Below are positions 9,622-19,936 of a DNA stretch of 64,000 bases, one piece after another. Origin of the DNA: Candidatus Poseidoniaceae archaeon (GTDB taxonomy: Archaea; Thermoplasmatota; Poseidoniia; Poseidoniales; Poseidoniaceae). Made by a program: the position numbers and the translations under genes. Location: positions 1 through 64,000 of the forward strand of contig CALKGM010000026.1 of NCBI GenBank assembly GCA_938084675.1. Reading direction: 5' to 3'. Under the pieces are notes generated by a model, which was not told the DNA's origin, ran no database searches, and saw only the letters and a program-made list of their open reading frames with translations. How positions within the stretch are numbered: position 1 is the first letter of the stretch; each line of letters starts with the position of its first letter.

Positions 9622-10806
9622 TCAGAAACGCTCGCTCAACTTGTGAGCCAAACGATCTGCGATAGCCGTCCCGACGTCGGAACAAGATGCGCTTCCACCG
9701 ATATCGTATGTGACGAGCTTTCCTTCTCGGAGGTGGTCTGCAACGCTATCATCGATCAGGCGGGCAACTTCAATCAATTCATCTTCGCCGTTTTTACGGC
9801 CAAGGTAGTCCATCATCATCTGAATGGAATTGATGGAAGCGATTGGGTTGACCTTGTTGAGGCCTGCGTGCTTGGGGGCTGAGCCGTGAACGGGTTCGAA
9901 GAATGCATGTTGGTCACCAATGTTACCGGATGCCGCCATGCCCATTCCTCCTTGCAGAACTGCACCCAAGTCTGTTGAGATATCTCCAAACATGTTGGAT
10001 GTTACGACGACGTCGTAGTGTTCAGGTGAGCGGGTGAGCCACTGCATGAATGCGTCAATGTAGCCGTAATCCGCTTCTGTATCTGGGTGCTTTCCTGCAA
10101 TGGATTCGAATGTTTTCCTGAACAATTGACAACCACGGGTAACGTTTGATTTGTCAATGCATGAGACACGGCGTTGTCCATCGATCGGGGCGCCGTTTCG
10201 AGTGGCTGCAACCTCAAAGCCCATCTCAATCAATCGTTGAGAACCAGCTCGTGAAATTGGTCGTGGGTCGTAGGCCACTTCGCCCTCTAGACCGGGGAAG
10301 GTCATGGGTTCTGGCTCGTATTCTGGGCGTCCTTGGGCGCGGTCTGCACTGCGGCGGAGAAGGGCGTGATACAGGCCTTCTGTGTTTTCCCGAAGGATGG
10401 TCATGTCGACCATTCCAGGCTCCCAAATTTGTCGGAAGCCTCCGTGGATTTTGTGCGGTACCCCTTCGTAGAGTTTGATTGGACGAACATTGGCATACAA
10501 ATCCAAGCCGCTGCGAAGACCGAGGATAACTGACCCTCCTGCGAGGTCCCCGTTCGGCAAACGAGCGCCGGGTTGTCCAATGGCACCAAGGAAGATCGCG
10601 TCCGTTTCATCACGGCAAAATTCAAATGAACCTGGGGCCCATTCTTCACCGGTCGAAAGGTAGTGCTGTCCGCCACACGGAATGACCGTTTGGTCGAAAC
10701 CATGATTCGTATTTGCTTGAATTGTATCAAGAATCCGTTGGGCCTCCAAGGCAACTTCGCGCCCTGTTCCATCGCCCGGCAGTACTGTAATGCGGTGGTC
10801 ACCCAT
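9622..10806 (-). CDS. Isocitrate/isopropylmalate dehydrogenase family protein
   Basis: ITVLPGDGTGREV...RENTEGLY...SNMFGDISTDLGAVLQGGMGMAASGNIGD...FEPVHGSAP. Confidence 0.85.
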   Translation of the reverse strand: MGDHRITVLPGDGTGREVALEAQRILDTIQANTNHGFDQTVIPCGGQHYLSTGEEWAPGSFEFCRDETDAIFLGAIGQPGARLPNGDLAGGSVILGLRSGLDLYANVRPIKLYEGVPHKIHGGFRQIWEPGMVDMTILRENTEGLYHALLRRSADRAQGRPEYEPEPMTFPGLEGEVAYDPRPISRAGSQRLIEMGFEVAATRNGAPIDGQRRVSCIDKSNVTRGCQLFRKTFESIAGKHPDTEADYGYIDAFMQWLTRSPEHYDVVVTSNMFGDISTDLGAVLQGGMGMAASGNIGDQHAFFEPVHGSAPKHAGLNKVNPIASINSIQMMMDYLGRKNGEDELIEVARLIDDSVADHLREGKLVTYDIGGSASCSDVGTAIADRLAHKLSERF

Positions 10807-11004
10807 GATGTCGGGACAGGGCGCCCATACATGAACGAAACCCTCGTGATAAAAAGGCGAAGCGCCGCGCGGCCAAACGCTTACCTTTCTTTCCTGTGGC
10901 GCACTAATTTACTGCGATTGCCGAGGCTGTAAACGGTCTCCATCGGAAATTATGGTTCTTCGGGAGGGGCATGCTTCATAGGCTGTCATCGCTCAAGCAC
11001 TGTC

Positions 11005-11658
11005 ATGGCGGATGAGGGACAAAAGGAACAGGAAACCCGTGTCTCTCTTGATGACATGCCCCTTGAGGTTCGTCAATTAGCAGATGTGATGCTCGGCGTC
11101 AATCCGGATTGGAACGTCCATGATTGGCTTGTTAAGCAAGCCACCAATGCCATGGATCTCTTGAGTGTGGATTTACTGCATGAAAAATTAGCCATTGAGC
11201 AACGACTTCAACGATTGGACGACCTTGGCCGTAGGATTGAAGGCGTTACTCGGAAGGAACATGCAGATGACCCATACCAAAGAAATTTGTTTGACTGCTT
11301 TGACATCAACGAAGAACACCCGTTACGAGGTCTAGGGCAACGAGCAGTTGAACCAAGTCGGGCGGCTGAGCCAGTAAATCTTGGACAAGAGCCGCACCCC
11401 TCGAGTGTTTTCATTGACCTCATGCCGAATGACAATACTGACGACCCACTTCTTGCCATTGCATGTCAGACCGTACTGATCACCGTAGAGGCTGAACTTG
11501 CGAGTGGTGAACCGGTTGCAACCCTTGAAGCGATTTTCAAAGGAACACGTTCATACAACATTGATGATGATGAGACCGATGAAGCTCTGGACCATCTTCT
11601 CTCCATTGGCGGATTGATTGAAGTCGATGATAACTGCTTCATTTTATTCCCTCAATGA
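11005..11658 (+). CDS. Hypothetical acidic protein
   Basis: Uninterrupted 217-aa ORF between consistent neighbours; family not recognised. Confidence 0.55.
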   Translation: MADEGQKEQETRVSLDDMPLEVRQLADVMLGVNPDWNVHDWLVKQATNAMDLLSVDLLHEKLAIEQRLQRLDDLGRRIEGVTRKEHADDPYQRNLFDCFDINEEHPLRGLGQRAVEPSRAAEPVNLGQEPHPSSVFIDLMPNDNTDDPLLAIACQTVLITVEAELASGEPVATLEAIFKGTRSYNIDDDETDEALDHLLSIGGLIEVDDNCFILFPQ

Positions 11659-11717
11659 GCGGGGTCCCGCATAAGTCCCAAGGCATCCTCTTTATGTTCG
11701 GGGACTGAGTATATTGT

Positions 11718-12344
11718 ATGGGAATACTACGCTCACTCTCCATCGCAACGCTGACATGGTTCACCGCTACTGCCTTCTTATTCCATCCTCAACTTGCTTT
11801 AGCCCTCTCCATTCTGATGGCTTTTTTTTCTGAGGCTACACATCATCATAGCGAAATGCGAACCATGCAACGCCACCATCGAGAAATGGTGGGGCACCTT
11901 AGAGAAGCAAACGCCCACATCGAAGGTTTGGAAGCGGCCCTCACACGCCGTCACATAGAACTCAACACCGCCATTGAAGAACTTCAACGGCGAGATGCGG
12001 TCGGCAGTCCAGCGGCTAGAGAACTCCTCAAGCGACAGGAAGAGGCTATGGAGGCTGCTTCACGCGCCCTTGACAGCCGTCAAGAACGTAGCAACATTGT
12101 TCTTGAAAGCATGGAGCGGCTGCTGTCATTCCAGGCAGAACAAACCGCCAACATGCAGCAAACCATGGGAGACCTTCTCGCTCAAATTGCGTTGCAGCCA
12201 AGAGGGAATGTCACCATGCAAGATAGTGTACTTGTCCAAGACATGAACGCCCGACCCTCCGCGGTAAGAACCCAACATACAGGTTCTGAGGCGCTCAAGG
12301 AAATCAACGAATGGCTCAAACGAGAAGCGGTATCTTCACCTTGA
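11718..12344 (+). CDS. Hypothetical protein: N-terminal TM, His-rich linker, long coiled coil
   Basis: TM then SEATHHHSEMRTMQRHHREMVGHLREANAHIEGLEAAL; heptad-like region. Confidence 0.55.
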   Translation: MGILRSLSIATLTWFTATAFLFHPQLALALSILMAFFSEATHHHSEMRTMQRHHREMVGHLREANAHIEGLEAALTRRHIELNTAIEELQRRDAVGSPAARELLKRQEEAMEAASRALDSRQERSNIVLESMERLLSFQAEQTANMQQTMGDLLAQIALQPRGNVTMQDSVLVQDMNARPSAVRTQHTGSEALKEINEWLKREAVSSP

Positions 12345-12363
12345 ACAGCGGTTTGGCTTAGAC

Positions 12364-12681
12364 ATGGCGGCCATGACGAAGAAGGAAGGAGCGCGTCGAA
12401 TTCTTGACGCCACAGCCTCATACTCTCGGATGAAAAACCGAGCAGTTGTTGCCGGCATCACAGGGGTCGCCCTTTCTTTGGGCATTATGGGGCTCACCAG
12501 ATGGGAGTTTGGCCTTGCAGCTTTCCTTTTATTTGGACTCTTGATGCAGTTCTCAGTGGAACGAATGACCACGAGTATTCGTTCAAGCCAACTTCAGGGG
12601 CTCAAGGCACTCGGATGGAAGGAAGATACCGAACTTGACGATGCCTGTATGGAGCGGCTAAAGAATCTCTTGGACTTGTGA
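12364..12681 (+). CDS. Hypothetical two-TM membrane protein
   Basis: 105-aa ORF, GITGVALSLGIMGLTRWEFGLAAFLLFGLLMQF. Confidence 0.5.
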   Translation: MAAMTKKEGARRILDATASYSRMKNRAVVAGITGVALSLGIMGLTRWEFGLAAFLLFGLLMQFSVERMTTSIRSSQLQGLKALGWKEDTELDDACMERLKNLLDL

Positions 12682-12690
12682 GGGTTTGAT

Positions 12691-13377
12691 TTGGCCGGTG
12701 AACTTAACCCGTTTTCGGATTACTTCGCTGATGAAAGCACCTCTCTATTTCGATGGAAAGCGAGTAATTTTCTTCTTGGAACATTTTGTGTTTTACTGTT
12801 CTTTCCTCCACCTCTGCAATACTTCGGTGTCATCTCAACAGCAATCACGTTAGCGAGTGAAGGATTGCGGCGTAATCATCGTTCTAAGAGCGAAGAACGT
12901 CTGCTGAAATTTATTGACGCCATTGAATTTGATTGGGATGTGCTCTCTCAGTTGAATGTTGATGACGCGTCCATGGAGCGACTCCATCAGGCCTTTATCG
13001 CTGCCAAATTTTCGGGCATGGAACGCACAAACTACGAGCAAAAAAGAGGCCGTGGTGGTGATGAAAAGGGCCCAGCACTCTCCGACCAAATGGATGCATT
13101 CAACAAAGAACGGAAGCGTGTAGACCCCGCCATTCATGAAAAAGAATACGAAGGGCTGGAAGGACCTCTGCGACAAAGTGAACATCTTTTGCGAGATGCT
13201 GACCTCATGTATGCAAAACAAGCAGAGGAACGATGGAAAAGGTCTGAAGCAGATGATGCGGACCTCATTGAAGCGGGTGTTGAGCGCTTAGGAGACTTGG
13301 TGACGACGGAATGGTTTGAGAAAAACGCCAAAGACGGTGCCGTTTCTGACGTGATGAAATCTGACGATCCTCAATAG
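12691..13377 (+). CDS. Hypothetical membrane protein with charged cytosolic region
   Basis: 228-aa ORF, TTG start; TM then long Glu/Arg-rich region. Confidence 0.5.
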   Translation: MAGELNPFSDYFADESTSLFRWKASNFLLGTFCVLLFFPPPLQYFGVISTAITLASEGLRRNHRSKSEERLLKFIDAIEFDWDVLSQLNVDDASMERLHQAFIAAKFSGMERTNYEQKRGRGGDEKGPALSDQMDAFNKERKRVDPAIHEKEYEGLEGPLRQSEHLLRDADLMYAKQAEERWKRSEADDADLIEAGVERLGDLVTTEWFEKNAKDGAVSDVMKSDDPQ

Positions 13378-13422
13378 ACAGGGTGGGGCAGTTTCAATAC
13401 AGGGTCGCCTCGTGGTATCTCC

Positions 13423-14169
13423 ATGGAGGTTAAGGCCATTCTTATCGCCGGAGGCCACGGAAGTCGCCTCTACCCCTTCACTGACTACGTACAAAAGACG
13501 ATGCTTCCATTGTATGAACGCCCTGTTATCGATTATGCTCTCGGGACGATTCGTCGTGCTGGAATTAAGGACATCACCATCGTTTCAAACCAATTTATCG
13601 GGCAAATCACCCGCCACGTTGGTCAAGGACTTGAAGGAGAGCGGATTCATTACGTCATTGAAGAAGAGCCTCGCGGCGTTGCTGAAGCGCTGAAACTTGC
13701 TCGCCCCTACAACGACCAAGTTCGTTTGTTAATCTATTTCTCAGATAACATCACTACTATGGAATTGAAGGAAATCGTTGCAGACTTCTCCAATGCTGAA
13801 ACACCACCTGGTTGCATTTTGATGGCGAGAGAAGAAGAACATCCAGAAGCCTTTGGCGTTGGTGTAATCGATGGAGATGGGAATGTGGTTGATATCGTTG
13901 AGAAGCCCGAAAACCCTCCCTCAAATCTTGCTATTGGTGGGATTTATCTTTTTGATGAACGGTTTTGGTCGTATTTGGACCGAGCAGAAGCCATCCATGG
14001 TGCCAACACATCGATTTCTGACGTGAACCGTATCTATGTTAGTGACAAAGAGGCTGAATTGATTTCTGTTGGCGAAGAAACATGGGTAGATTGTGGCACT
14101 CCTGATACATTGCTGAAAGCCTCTTTGATGGCTAAAGAAGGCAAGTTGGACCCGACCCCGCACCGATAA
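13423..14169 (+). CDS. Sugar-phosphate nucleotidyltransferase (glucose-1-phosphate thymidylyltransferase-like)
   Basis: KAILIAGGHGSRLYPFTDYVQKTMLPLYERPVIDYAL... Confidence 0.85.
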   Translation: MEVKAILIAGGHGSRLYPFTDYVQKTMLPLYERPVIDYALGTIRRAGIKDITIVSNQFIGQITRHVGQGLEGERIHYVIEEEPRGVAEALKLARPYNDQVRLLIYFSDNITTMELKEIVADFSNAETPPGCILMAREEEHPEAFGVGVIDGDGNVVDIVEKPENPPSNLAIGGIYLFDERFWSYLDRAEAIHGANTSISDVNRIYVSDKEAELISVGEETWVDCGTPDTLLKASLMAKEGKLDPTPHR

Positions 14170-14181
14170 GGAGGAGATGTT

Positions 14182-15006
14182 GTGAAAATTGGAATTATTG
14201 GAGCAGGCATGGTCGGAGGCGCTATTGAGCATTGCTTTTCAGATGCCCATCAACTCTTCGTCCACGACCCTGCACGAGGGACTTCGCTTGAGGATGTTAT
14301 TGGCCATGTTGATTTCGCATACATCGCTGTTCCAACGCCCCCACACCCCGAAACAGGGGCTTGTGATACTCGGATTGTTGAGGAAGTCCTTGACGCCCTC
14401 CCCGAAGGATTCACTGCTGTTATCAAGAGCACAGTTGTTCCAGGAACAACGCAGCTCTATCACGAGCGTTATCCACACCTGAAGATTGCTTATTCACCGG
14501 AATTCTTGGTTGAACGTCAGCGTTTGGAGGATTTTGCAAATCAAGATGTTTTGGTTGTTGGCTCCCATCATGAAGACGTTGTAAAGCGAGTGTTTGAACA
14601 ACACAAGGAAGCCGGTGTCCTACGTAGAGAACAATTGTTTCATGTAACGCCAACTCAGGCGGAATTGGTGAAATATACCAAAAATACATTCTATGCAGTG
14701 AAGGTAACCTTCGCCAACCAACTCTACGATATTTGCGAAGCCATGGGTGAAGACTGGTATGGAATTCGTGACATCATTACGGCAGAGCAGGCTCAACCCA
14801 TCGGCCCTTCACACCTGGACCCTATTTTCGGACTCAGCCGGGGCTTTGGTGGCAAGTGCTTACCAAAAGACAGTCTGGCACTTGGAGTGTTAGCTGAAGA
14901 ATTGGGGGTTAAATACGCGTTCATGGATGCGATTCAAGATGACAATGCACATTTGCGCGGCATCCTTACTGGCAAACCAAGTGATGTTGTCACCAACGAC
15001 GATTGA
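14182..15006 (+). CDS. UDP-glucose/GDP-mannose dehydrogenase family protein
   Basis: [51 protein letters not shown]. Confidence 0.85.
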   Translation: MKIGIIGAGMVGGAIEHCFSDAHQLFVHDPARGTSLEDVIGHVDFAYIAVPTPPHPETGACDTRIVEEVLDALPEGFTAVIKSTVVPGTTQLYHERYPHLKIAYSPEFLVERQRLEDFANQDVLVVGSHHEDVVKRVFEQHKEAGVLRREQLFHVTPTQAELVKYTKNTFYAVKVTFANQLYDICEAMGEDWYGIRDIITAEQAQPIGPSHLDPIFGLSRGFGGKCLPKDSLALGVLAEELGVKYAFMDAIQDDNAHLRGILTGKPSDVVTNDD

Positions 15007-15007
15007 T

Positions 15008-15445
15008 ATGGCCGAGGCATCCGTTTTAACCCGCTTTGCACCTCGGGGATCCTTGCTTCGATTTGGAATTGCGGGCAGCTTCAACAGTCTTGCATTTTTT
15101 ATTGCATGGGAGGTGTTTTTGTGGTCGTTTACAGACACGGATGTTCGTATCTTGTGGGGAATTGCTTGGGGCGTAACTGGAGTTATGGCACATTTCGTTC
15201 ATCGCGCCTATACATTTGACGCAAGAAAGCCCGTTAAGTGGACCTTTGCAACCTCAATTCCCACCTATGTATTCAGCCTCGTTGGCTCCAGCTATACCAT
15301 CGGGGCTCTTTCCGAGATGTATCCGAATCAATTGAGGGTGTTGTCGGTCGTCAACATGCTGGCTTGGGGCTTCGTGGTGTGGCTCACCATGCGAGTCTTG
15401 GTGTTTCAATACAAAGATGAAGACCCGGATGATCAGACTGCATGA
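15008..15445 (+). CDS. GtrA-like family membrane protein
   Basis: LLRFGIAGSFNSLAFFIAWEVFL...HFVHRAYTFDARK. Confidence 0.7.
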   Translation: MAEASVLTRFAPRGSLLRFGIAGSFNSLAFFIAWEVFLWSFTDTDVRILWGIAWGVTGVMAHFVHRAYTFDARKPVKWTFATSIPTYVFSLVGSSYTIGALSEMYPNQLRVLSVVNMLAWGFVVWLTMRVLVFQYKDEDPDDQTA

Positions 15446-15825
15446 GTCTCAAGAACCCCAAGTGGAATAATCTTGAGGGCATGCTCGTGGGTTGCTTCTA
15501 AATCAAGAGGGCATGCTTGTCCAGCATTAACAGCATCAAGCCATGTTCGAGCACAAACGCACCATGAGTCGCCTGGCTTTAGCCCCGGGAAGTTAAATTC
15601 AGGGACAGGTGTAATCAAATCATTTCCTTGCCCTTTTGCGAATTGAAGGAAATTTTCGTTGAGAACGCAGCAGACTGTGTGTGAGCCTCGGTCGTTAGAG
15701 TCGGTGTTGCAACAGCCATCTCGATACCAGCCGGTTAGAGGGTCGCTTGAACAGGTTTGGAGAGGCCCTCCAAGCACGTTGATACTAGGGTCCATGGTCA
15801 AAGAGAATGTTTCAAAGTCTTTCAA
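15433..15825 (-). CDS. DUF2237 family protein
   Basis: NVLGGPLQTCSSDPLTGWYRDGCCNTDSNDRGSHTVCCVLNENFLQFAKGQGNDL. Confidence 0.8.
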   Translation of the reverse strand: MKDFETFSLTMDPSINVLGGPLQTCSSDPLTGWYRDGCCNTDSNDRGSHTVCCVLNENFLQFAKGQGNDLITPVPEFNFPGLKPGDSWCVCARTWLDAVNAGQACPLDLEATHEHALKIIPLGVLETHAV

Positions 15826-15840
15826 GACTTGCTTTGGATG

Positions 15841-16179
15841 CTAACCCAATCCTGCCCACGAGCGAAACCTCTGCCACGCCGATCGTTCGGGAAGTGAATC
15901 TGATAGTCCAAGCATTACGTCCAATTCTCCGGACCTTTCAAGAATCAGAAGATGGTCAAAACCACCGACTAATGTCCCATCTATAAGGATCTGAGGGACT
16001 GTTTTTGCACCTCGTGAAGCCATGCTAAAGGCGCGTTGAATCGGCGGAGAGTTCTTCAGCCGTCGTTCGGTTACTTCGACCTGCTTGTTCTCAAACAACT
16101 GCTTTGCACGAACACAAGCGCCACAACCCTTGTTCGTCCAAATGACGACGTTTGGCTTGGCCTTCCCACCCACAGGCAT
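15841..16179 (-). CDS. Glutaredoxin-like protein
   Basis: VVIWTNKGCGACVRAKQLFENKQVEV...AKTVPQILIDGTLVGGFDHL; CGAC active site. Confidence 0.85.
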   Translation of the reverse strand: MPVGGKAKPNVVIWTNKGCGACVRAKQLFENKQVEVTERRLKNSPPIQRAFSMASRGAKTVPQILIDGTLVGGFDHLLILERSGELDVMLGLSDSLPERSAWQRFRSWAGLG

Positions 16180-16267
16180 CGGTGATGGCTATGAGGTTTG
16201 AAGATAGCCCTCACGCAGGGGTTTCCAACCGTTGAGTTCTTGTGGAAGAAGCGTTCGTAAGAGTCCG

Positions 16268-16699
16268 ATGCTACCTGATACGGTTCACAAATTGCCCCGA
16301 GAAGAACGGTTCGCCTATGCGCGACTTCTCGCTTACATGGCTCGAATTGATGACGAATTGACCATTGACGAGATGGCGATGTTTGAACAACGGCTTGGAA
16401 CAGCCCTGCTTTCGCCCAATCAGCGACAAATGATTCGGGATGAGTTGAAAAATCCGCCATCTCTTGAAGAGTGTATGGAGAATTTGTCCGGATTAGCCGG
16501 TCGTCTTGCCCTGCGTGACGCCGTCATGATGGCGGCAGCAGATGGGAATGTTGACGAGGATGAGCGTGATGCACTCGAGGATATTTCTGAACTTCTAGGG
16601 CTCAAAGAAGACGCCGTCGACCAACTGCTTCAATGGACCGTTGCTGGCTATAGGTGGATGAAAGAAGGCTACGACATTTTGGACAACCTTGAGGAATGA
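16268..16699 (+). CDS. TerB-like acidic helical protein (copy 1)
   Basis: LAYMARIDDELTIDEMAMFEQRL...AADGNVDEDERDALEDISELLGL. Confidence 0.55.
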   Translation: MLPDTVHKLPREERFAYARLLAYMARIDDELTIDEMAMFEQRLGTALLSPNQRQMIRDELKNPPSLEECMENLSGLAGRLALRDAVMMAAADGNVDEDERDALEDISELLGLKEDAVDQLLQWTVAGYRWMKEGYDILDNLEE

Positions 16700-16702
16700 A
16701 CC

Positions 16703-17119
16703 ATGTTCCCTGATGGTTTGAGCCATCGTTCACCACAGGAATTGCGCAGATATGCCGAAGTTTTGGTTTACATTGCTGCAGCTGACGGCGAACTCGTTCG
16801 GGAAGAAATCGCAGTGATTGAAGCGATGATGGGCCGTTGTATGATTCATCCGGAAGTTCGGGTGGACATCCGTTCGGGGTTTGAGCATCCCGTCCCCCTT
16901 GAACAATCTCTAATTGATTTAGAACAGGGTTTGATTCGTTTCATTCTAAGAGATGCTGCGTTTGTCGCCGCTATTGATGGGAGTTATGACCCGAAAGAAA
17001 TCAAAGCACTGAAGGCAATTGCCAAGGCTGGAGACATCAGTAAAGAAGAGCTTTCATCTCTTCTTGATTGGGTGGGAGACGGTTGGAATTGGTATCAAGA
17101 CTTTTCCAAAATTCTCTGA
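16703..17119 (+). CDS. TerB-like acidic helical protein (copy 2)
   Basis: LVYIAAADGELVREEIAVIEAMMGR...AAIDGSYDPKEIKALKAIAKAGDI; parallels preceding ORF. Confidence 0.55.
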   Translation: MFPDGLSHRSPQELRRYAEVLVYIAAADGELVREEIAVIEAMMGRCMIHPEVRVDIRSGFEHPVPLEQSLIDLEQGLIRFILRDAAFVAAIDGSYDPKEIKALKAIAKAGDISKEELSSLLDWVGDGWNWYQDFSKIL

Positions 17120-17186
17120 GCAAACGACAAATTTTGAGCCTTGCGGGAAGAGTCACATTCAAAGATAGAAAGCCGACCCGCTTGGA

Positions 17187-19193
17187 GTGGTGGGGATGAT
17201 GCAAAACGGAGTCAGCGGATGGTATGCGCGCCTGGATCGATGTCTTGCTGACCGCAACAAACAGATTGATATCTGGCTCAGCACATGGGAGCAGTCCCTC
17301 AAATCCTTCCAGCCAATCGCCGCGCTCCTTCCTGAAGATTGGCCAACACTTCCGGCGAATCTTCTCACCGACCCGGGGCATGTGCTCGACCATCTTTTGG
17401 CTCGGCACGATGCCGAGTCCGACGGTCGCTCTCCTCGCGGCGCCCACCCAACTCCACCTCGTTTGGCCGACGCCGTCATTGCGTCCGAAATGCGTGAAAC
17501 TCTCATCAATCCCAAAAAGCCTGTTCAGCAATCAAATTTCCTCATGAGCAATCTTCCTCCTGGCTTCAGACAACATGTCGAGCAACTGAACCTACCCGTG
17601 GCTTCGCAAGAAAATGAGGTAGACAACGAAGCTGAAGCGGCAGCGGTCGAAGAAGGCCGACGCACCTTGAGCGGCATCCCCCTCCCTGTTGCTGATACTG
17701 CAACCGGCGGTGGCTTGTTCCATGCTCGCCTCATTCGCCGTCACGCTGACGCCCACGATGAGGCCGATGCTGAAATTAAGAAAGAGGATACTCGTCGTTT
17801 CTTCAGTAACATGCAACTTCTTGATATCGATCCTTTGGTGGTTCAAAGCACAAAGGCACGACTACTTCTCGAATCCATCCGACACGAACTGGTCAGTTTC
17901 GGTCCGGAAACTCCCGGAAAAATTTCACGAAAAGAAATGGAAGCCCTACTTGACGAAGGCGTTCAGCAGGGTGACGCACTCCAAGGTGAATGGCCGTGGT
18001 CACAGCAACCACGATTGGTCCTCACCAATCCTCCTTGGCTCCGAATCAAAGACCGCTTCCGCGGGATGGAAGACGGAAGTCGTCTTCGCAAGGAGCTTGG
18101 AGAACAACTTCGCGCCCTTCAAGACGACAGCAAGCCGCGTTTCTCAACCATGCGAGGCAACGTCAACCTCTACCGCCTGTTCATTGAACGCAGTTTGCAG
18201 ATACTGGATGAAGGTGGACGATTGCGGATGGTTGCGCCAGATAGTTTGTTGCGTGAACAATCTTCTCATCCTCTCCGAGAACTTCTGGTCAAGGAACATG
18301 CTTGGACACAGGTATGGTCTATTGAAGAAGCAAACTTGCTCTTCCCGGGGATGACACAAGGCGTTGTCGTTTTGGGCATCACAGCCAATGGCGACAGAAC
18401 CAATCTCATGATCCACGGGCCAATTACACGGTCCGACCTACGCCGAGATGGTGAAGGACTTTCCAGTCGTGTCCCGGTCTTTGAATTGAAAGATGAGCGA
18501 TGGACCTCTTGGGCCCGTGACACATGGGCTGTTCCACGGCTCCCAAGGGACCGTATTGAACGCAAGTATACTCTTGAGGTTCTGGACCGATTGGCCTTGC
18601 TCCCTCGCTTGAGCGATGAAACTCACCCACTTACAACCAACGAACGACAAGTTCGTGTTCGAGTCGGTGAAATTGACCAAACTGCTCATGCGAAATTCAT
18701 AGAAACATGGGTCAAAGGGAAGCGCAGTCGCCCGTTCATTCGTGGTGTGCACTTTTCGGAAAATGAAGATGGAGAGGTCTTTATCCGCCATCCTGCCTTT
18801 AGAACCGACATCCCTTCTCGCGCCAGTGAACGGCAACTCGCCATGTGGATTGGAGATCATCACCCTCGCTTTGGCCCCAGACTGGCCTGCCAGGCTATTG
18901 TCAACGCTCACCAAGAGCGACGACTCCGATGGGCAGTAATCCCTGAAGGAAGTGTGCTGGGCAACAGTGTCAACCACATTGAGCTTCATCAAGAAATACA
19001 AGATCGTCTCGTTTCAGAGCATGAAAACCTTGAATCCGGCCTCAATTGGTTGTGTGAGCACCTCAATAACGATGACCTCGACGAGTGGGCTCGTGCTTGG
19101 GCTGCAAACAATAACGTTAACAATTACGAACTGGAGATGCTTCCGCTGGAATTGCCTGAGGCTTTTCCGCAAATCAGCACTGTCGCCAATTGA
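17187..19193 (+). CDS. N6-adenine DNA methyltransferase-like protein (Type I/IIG-like fold)
   Basis: Motif I-like VADTATGGGLFHARLI, LLDIDPLVVQSTKARLLL, QGDALQ, catalytic LTNPPWLRIKDRF, GGRLRMVAPDSLL. Confidence 0.7.
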   Translation: MVGMMQNGVSGWYARLDRCLADRNKQIDIWLSTWEQSLKSFQPIAALLPEDWPTLPANLLTDPGHVLDHLLARHDAESDGRSPRGAHPTPPRLADAVIASEMRETLINPKKPVQQSNFLMSNLPPGFRQHVEQLNLPVASQENEVDNEAEAAAVEEGRRTLSGIPLPVADTATGGGLFHARLIRRHADAHDEADAEIKKEDTRRFFSNMQLLDIDPLVVQSTKARLLLESIRHELVSFGPETPGKISRKEMEALLDEGVQQGDALQGEWPWSQQPRLVLTNPPWLRIKDRFRGMEDGSRLRKELGEQLRALQDDSKPRFSTMRGNVNLYRLFIERSLQILDEGGRLRMVAPDSLLREQSSHPLRELLVKEHAWTQVWSIEEANLLFPGMTQGVVVLGITANGDRTNLMIHGPITRSDLRRDGEGLSSRVPVFELKDERWTSWARDTWAVPRLPRDRIERKYTLEVLDRLALLPRLSDETHPLTTNERQVRVRVGEIDQTAHAKFIETWVKGKRSRPFIRGVHFSENEDGEVFIRHPAFRTDIPSRASERQLAMWIGDHHPRFGPRLACQAIVNAHQERRLRWAVIPEGSVLGNSVNHIELHQEIQDRLVSEHENLESGLNWLCEHLNNDDLDEWARAWAANNNVNNYELEMLPLELPEAFPQISTVAN

Positions 19194-19303
19194 TTGTATG
19201 ATTTCGCGAATTTAATTTCCGATATCACACCTTCGTAGCCCTAGATTTTATATCACATAACCCGTTGGAAAAGGTTGTACGACTTTTCGGAGGACGCAAT
19301 TCA

Positions 19304-19885
19304 ATGGGCATTCATCCAAAAATCGGAATCACGGGCTTGCCTCGTAGTGGAAAGTCCGCAGTCATGGAAAAAGTTCTCAAAATGCTCGTAGATGAGCGCA
19401 CGCGAGAAATAAAAATGCGTGGAGGCACCGTTGAAAAACCAATATTGGGCGGTCTTCGAACTGAACCACTCCTCGAAAACGGAGAGCGGCTAGGATACAA
19501 AATCATTGATGTTGTTACGGGAGAAGAGGGCATCATCGCGCACAAGAGCATTGATTCTCGCCTACGGGTTCTTGGATACGGCATAGATATTGACGAATTG
19601 AACAGGGTTGCCATTCCAGCGATTGATTACGCCCAGCATAACTGTGAGGTCCTCGTCATCGACGAAATTGGTAAGTTCTCAGTTGAATCAGAGGCTTTCG
19701 TTAGTGCGGTGCGCAGTGCTCTAGAAGTTGATATGCCTACCTTACTAACCCTTCACAAGAAGAGCCGTCACCCACTCTTGCAAGACATTCGTCGTCGTGA
19801 CGACGGTCGTATACTCGAGGTCACTCCGGTTAATCGGGCATTATTGCCGTATAAGATTCACAAGTTGATGCGAGAAACCTACTGA
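19304..19885 (+). CDS. THEP1-type archaeal nucleoside-triphosphatase
   Basis: IGITGLPRSGKSAVMEKV P-loop, GGLRTEP, VLVIDEIGKF. Confidence 0.85.
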   Translation: MGIHPKIGITGLPRSGKSAVMEKVLKMLVDERTREIKMRGGTVEKPILGGLRTEPLLENGERLGYKIIDVVTGEEGIIAHKSIDSRLRVLGYGIDIDELNRVAIPAIDYAQHNCEVLVIDEIGKFSVESEAFVSAVRSALEVDMPTLLTLHKKSRHPLLQDIRRRDDGRILEVTPVNRALLPYKIHKLMRETY

Positions 19886-19936
19886 GCATGTCAGGCTCAT
19901 CGGTTGATTCATCCGTAAGAAGTTCTTGGAACGTTC

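Noticed and set aside
17689-18354. 221-aa alternate-frame ORF within the methyltransferase gene
   Set aside because: Overlaps the frame containing the NPPW and SAM motifs; composition not protein-like
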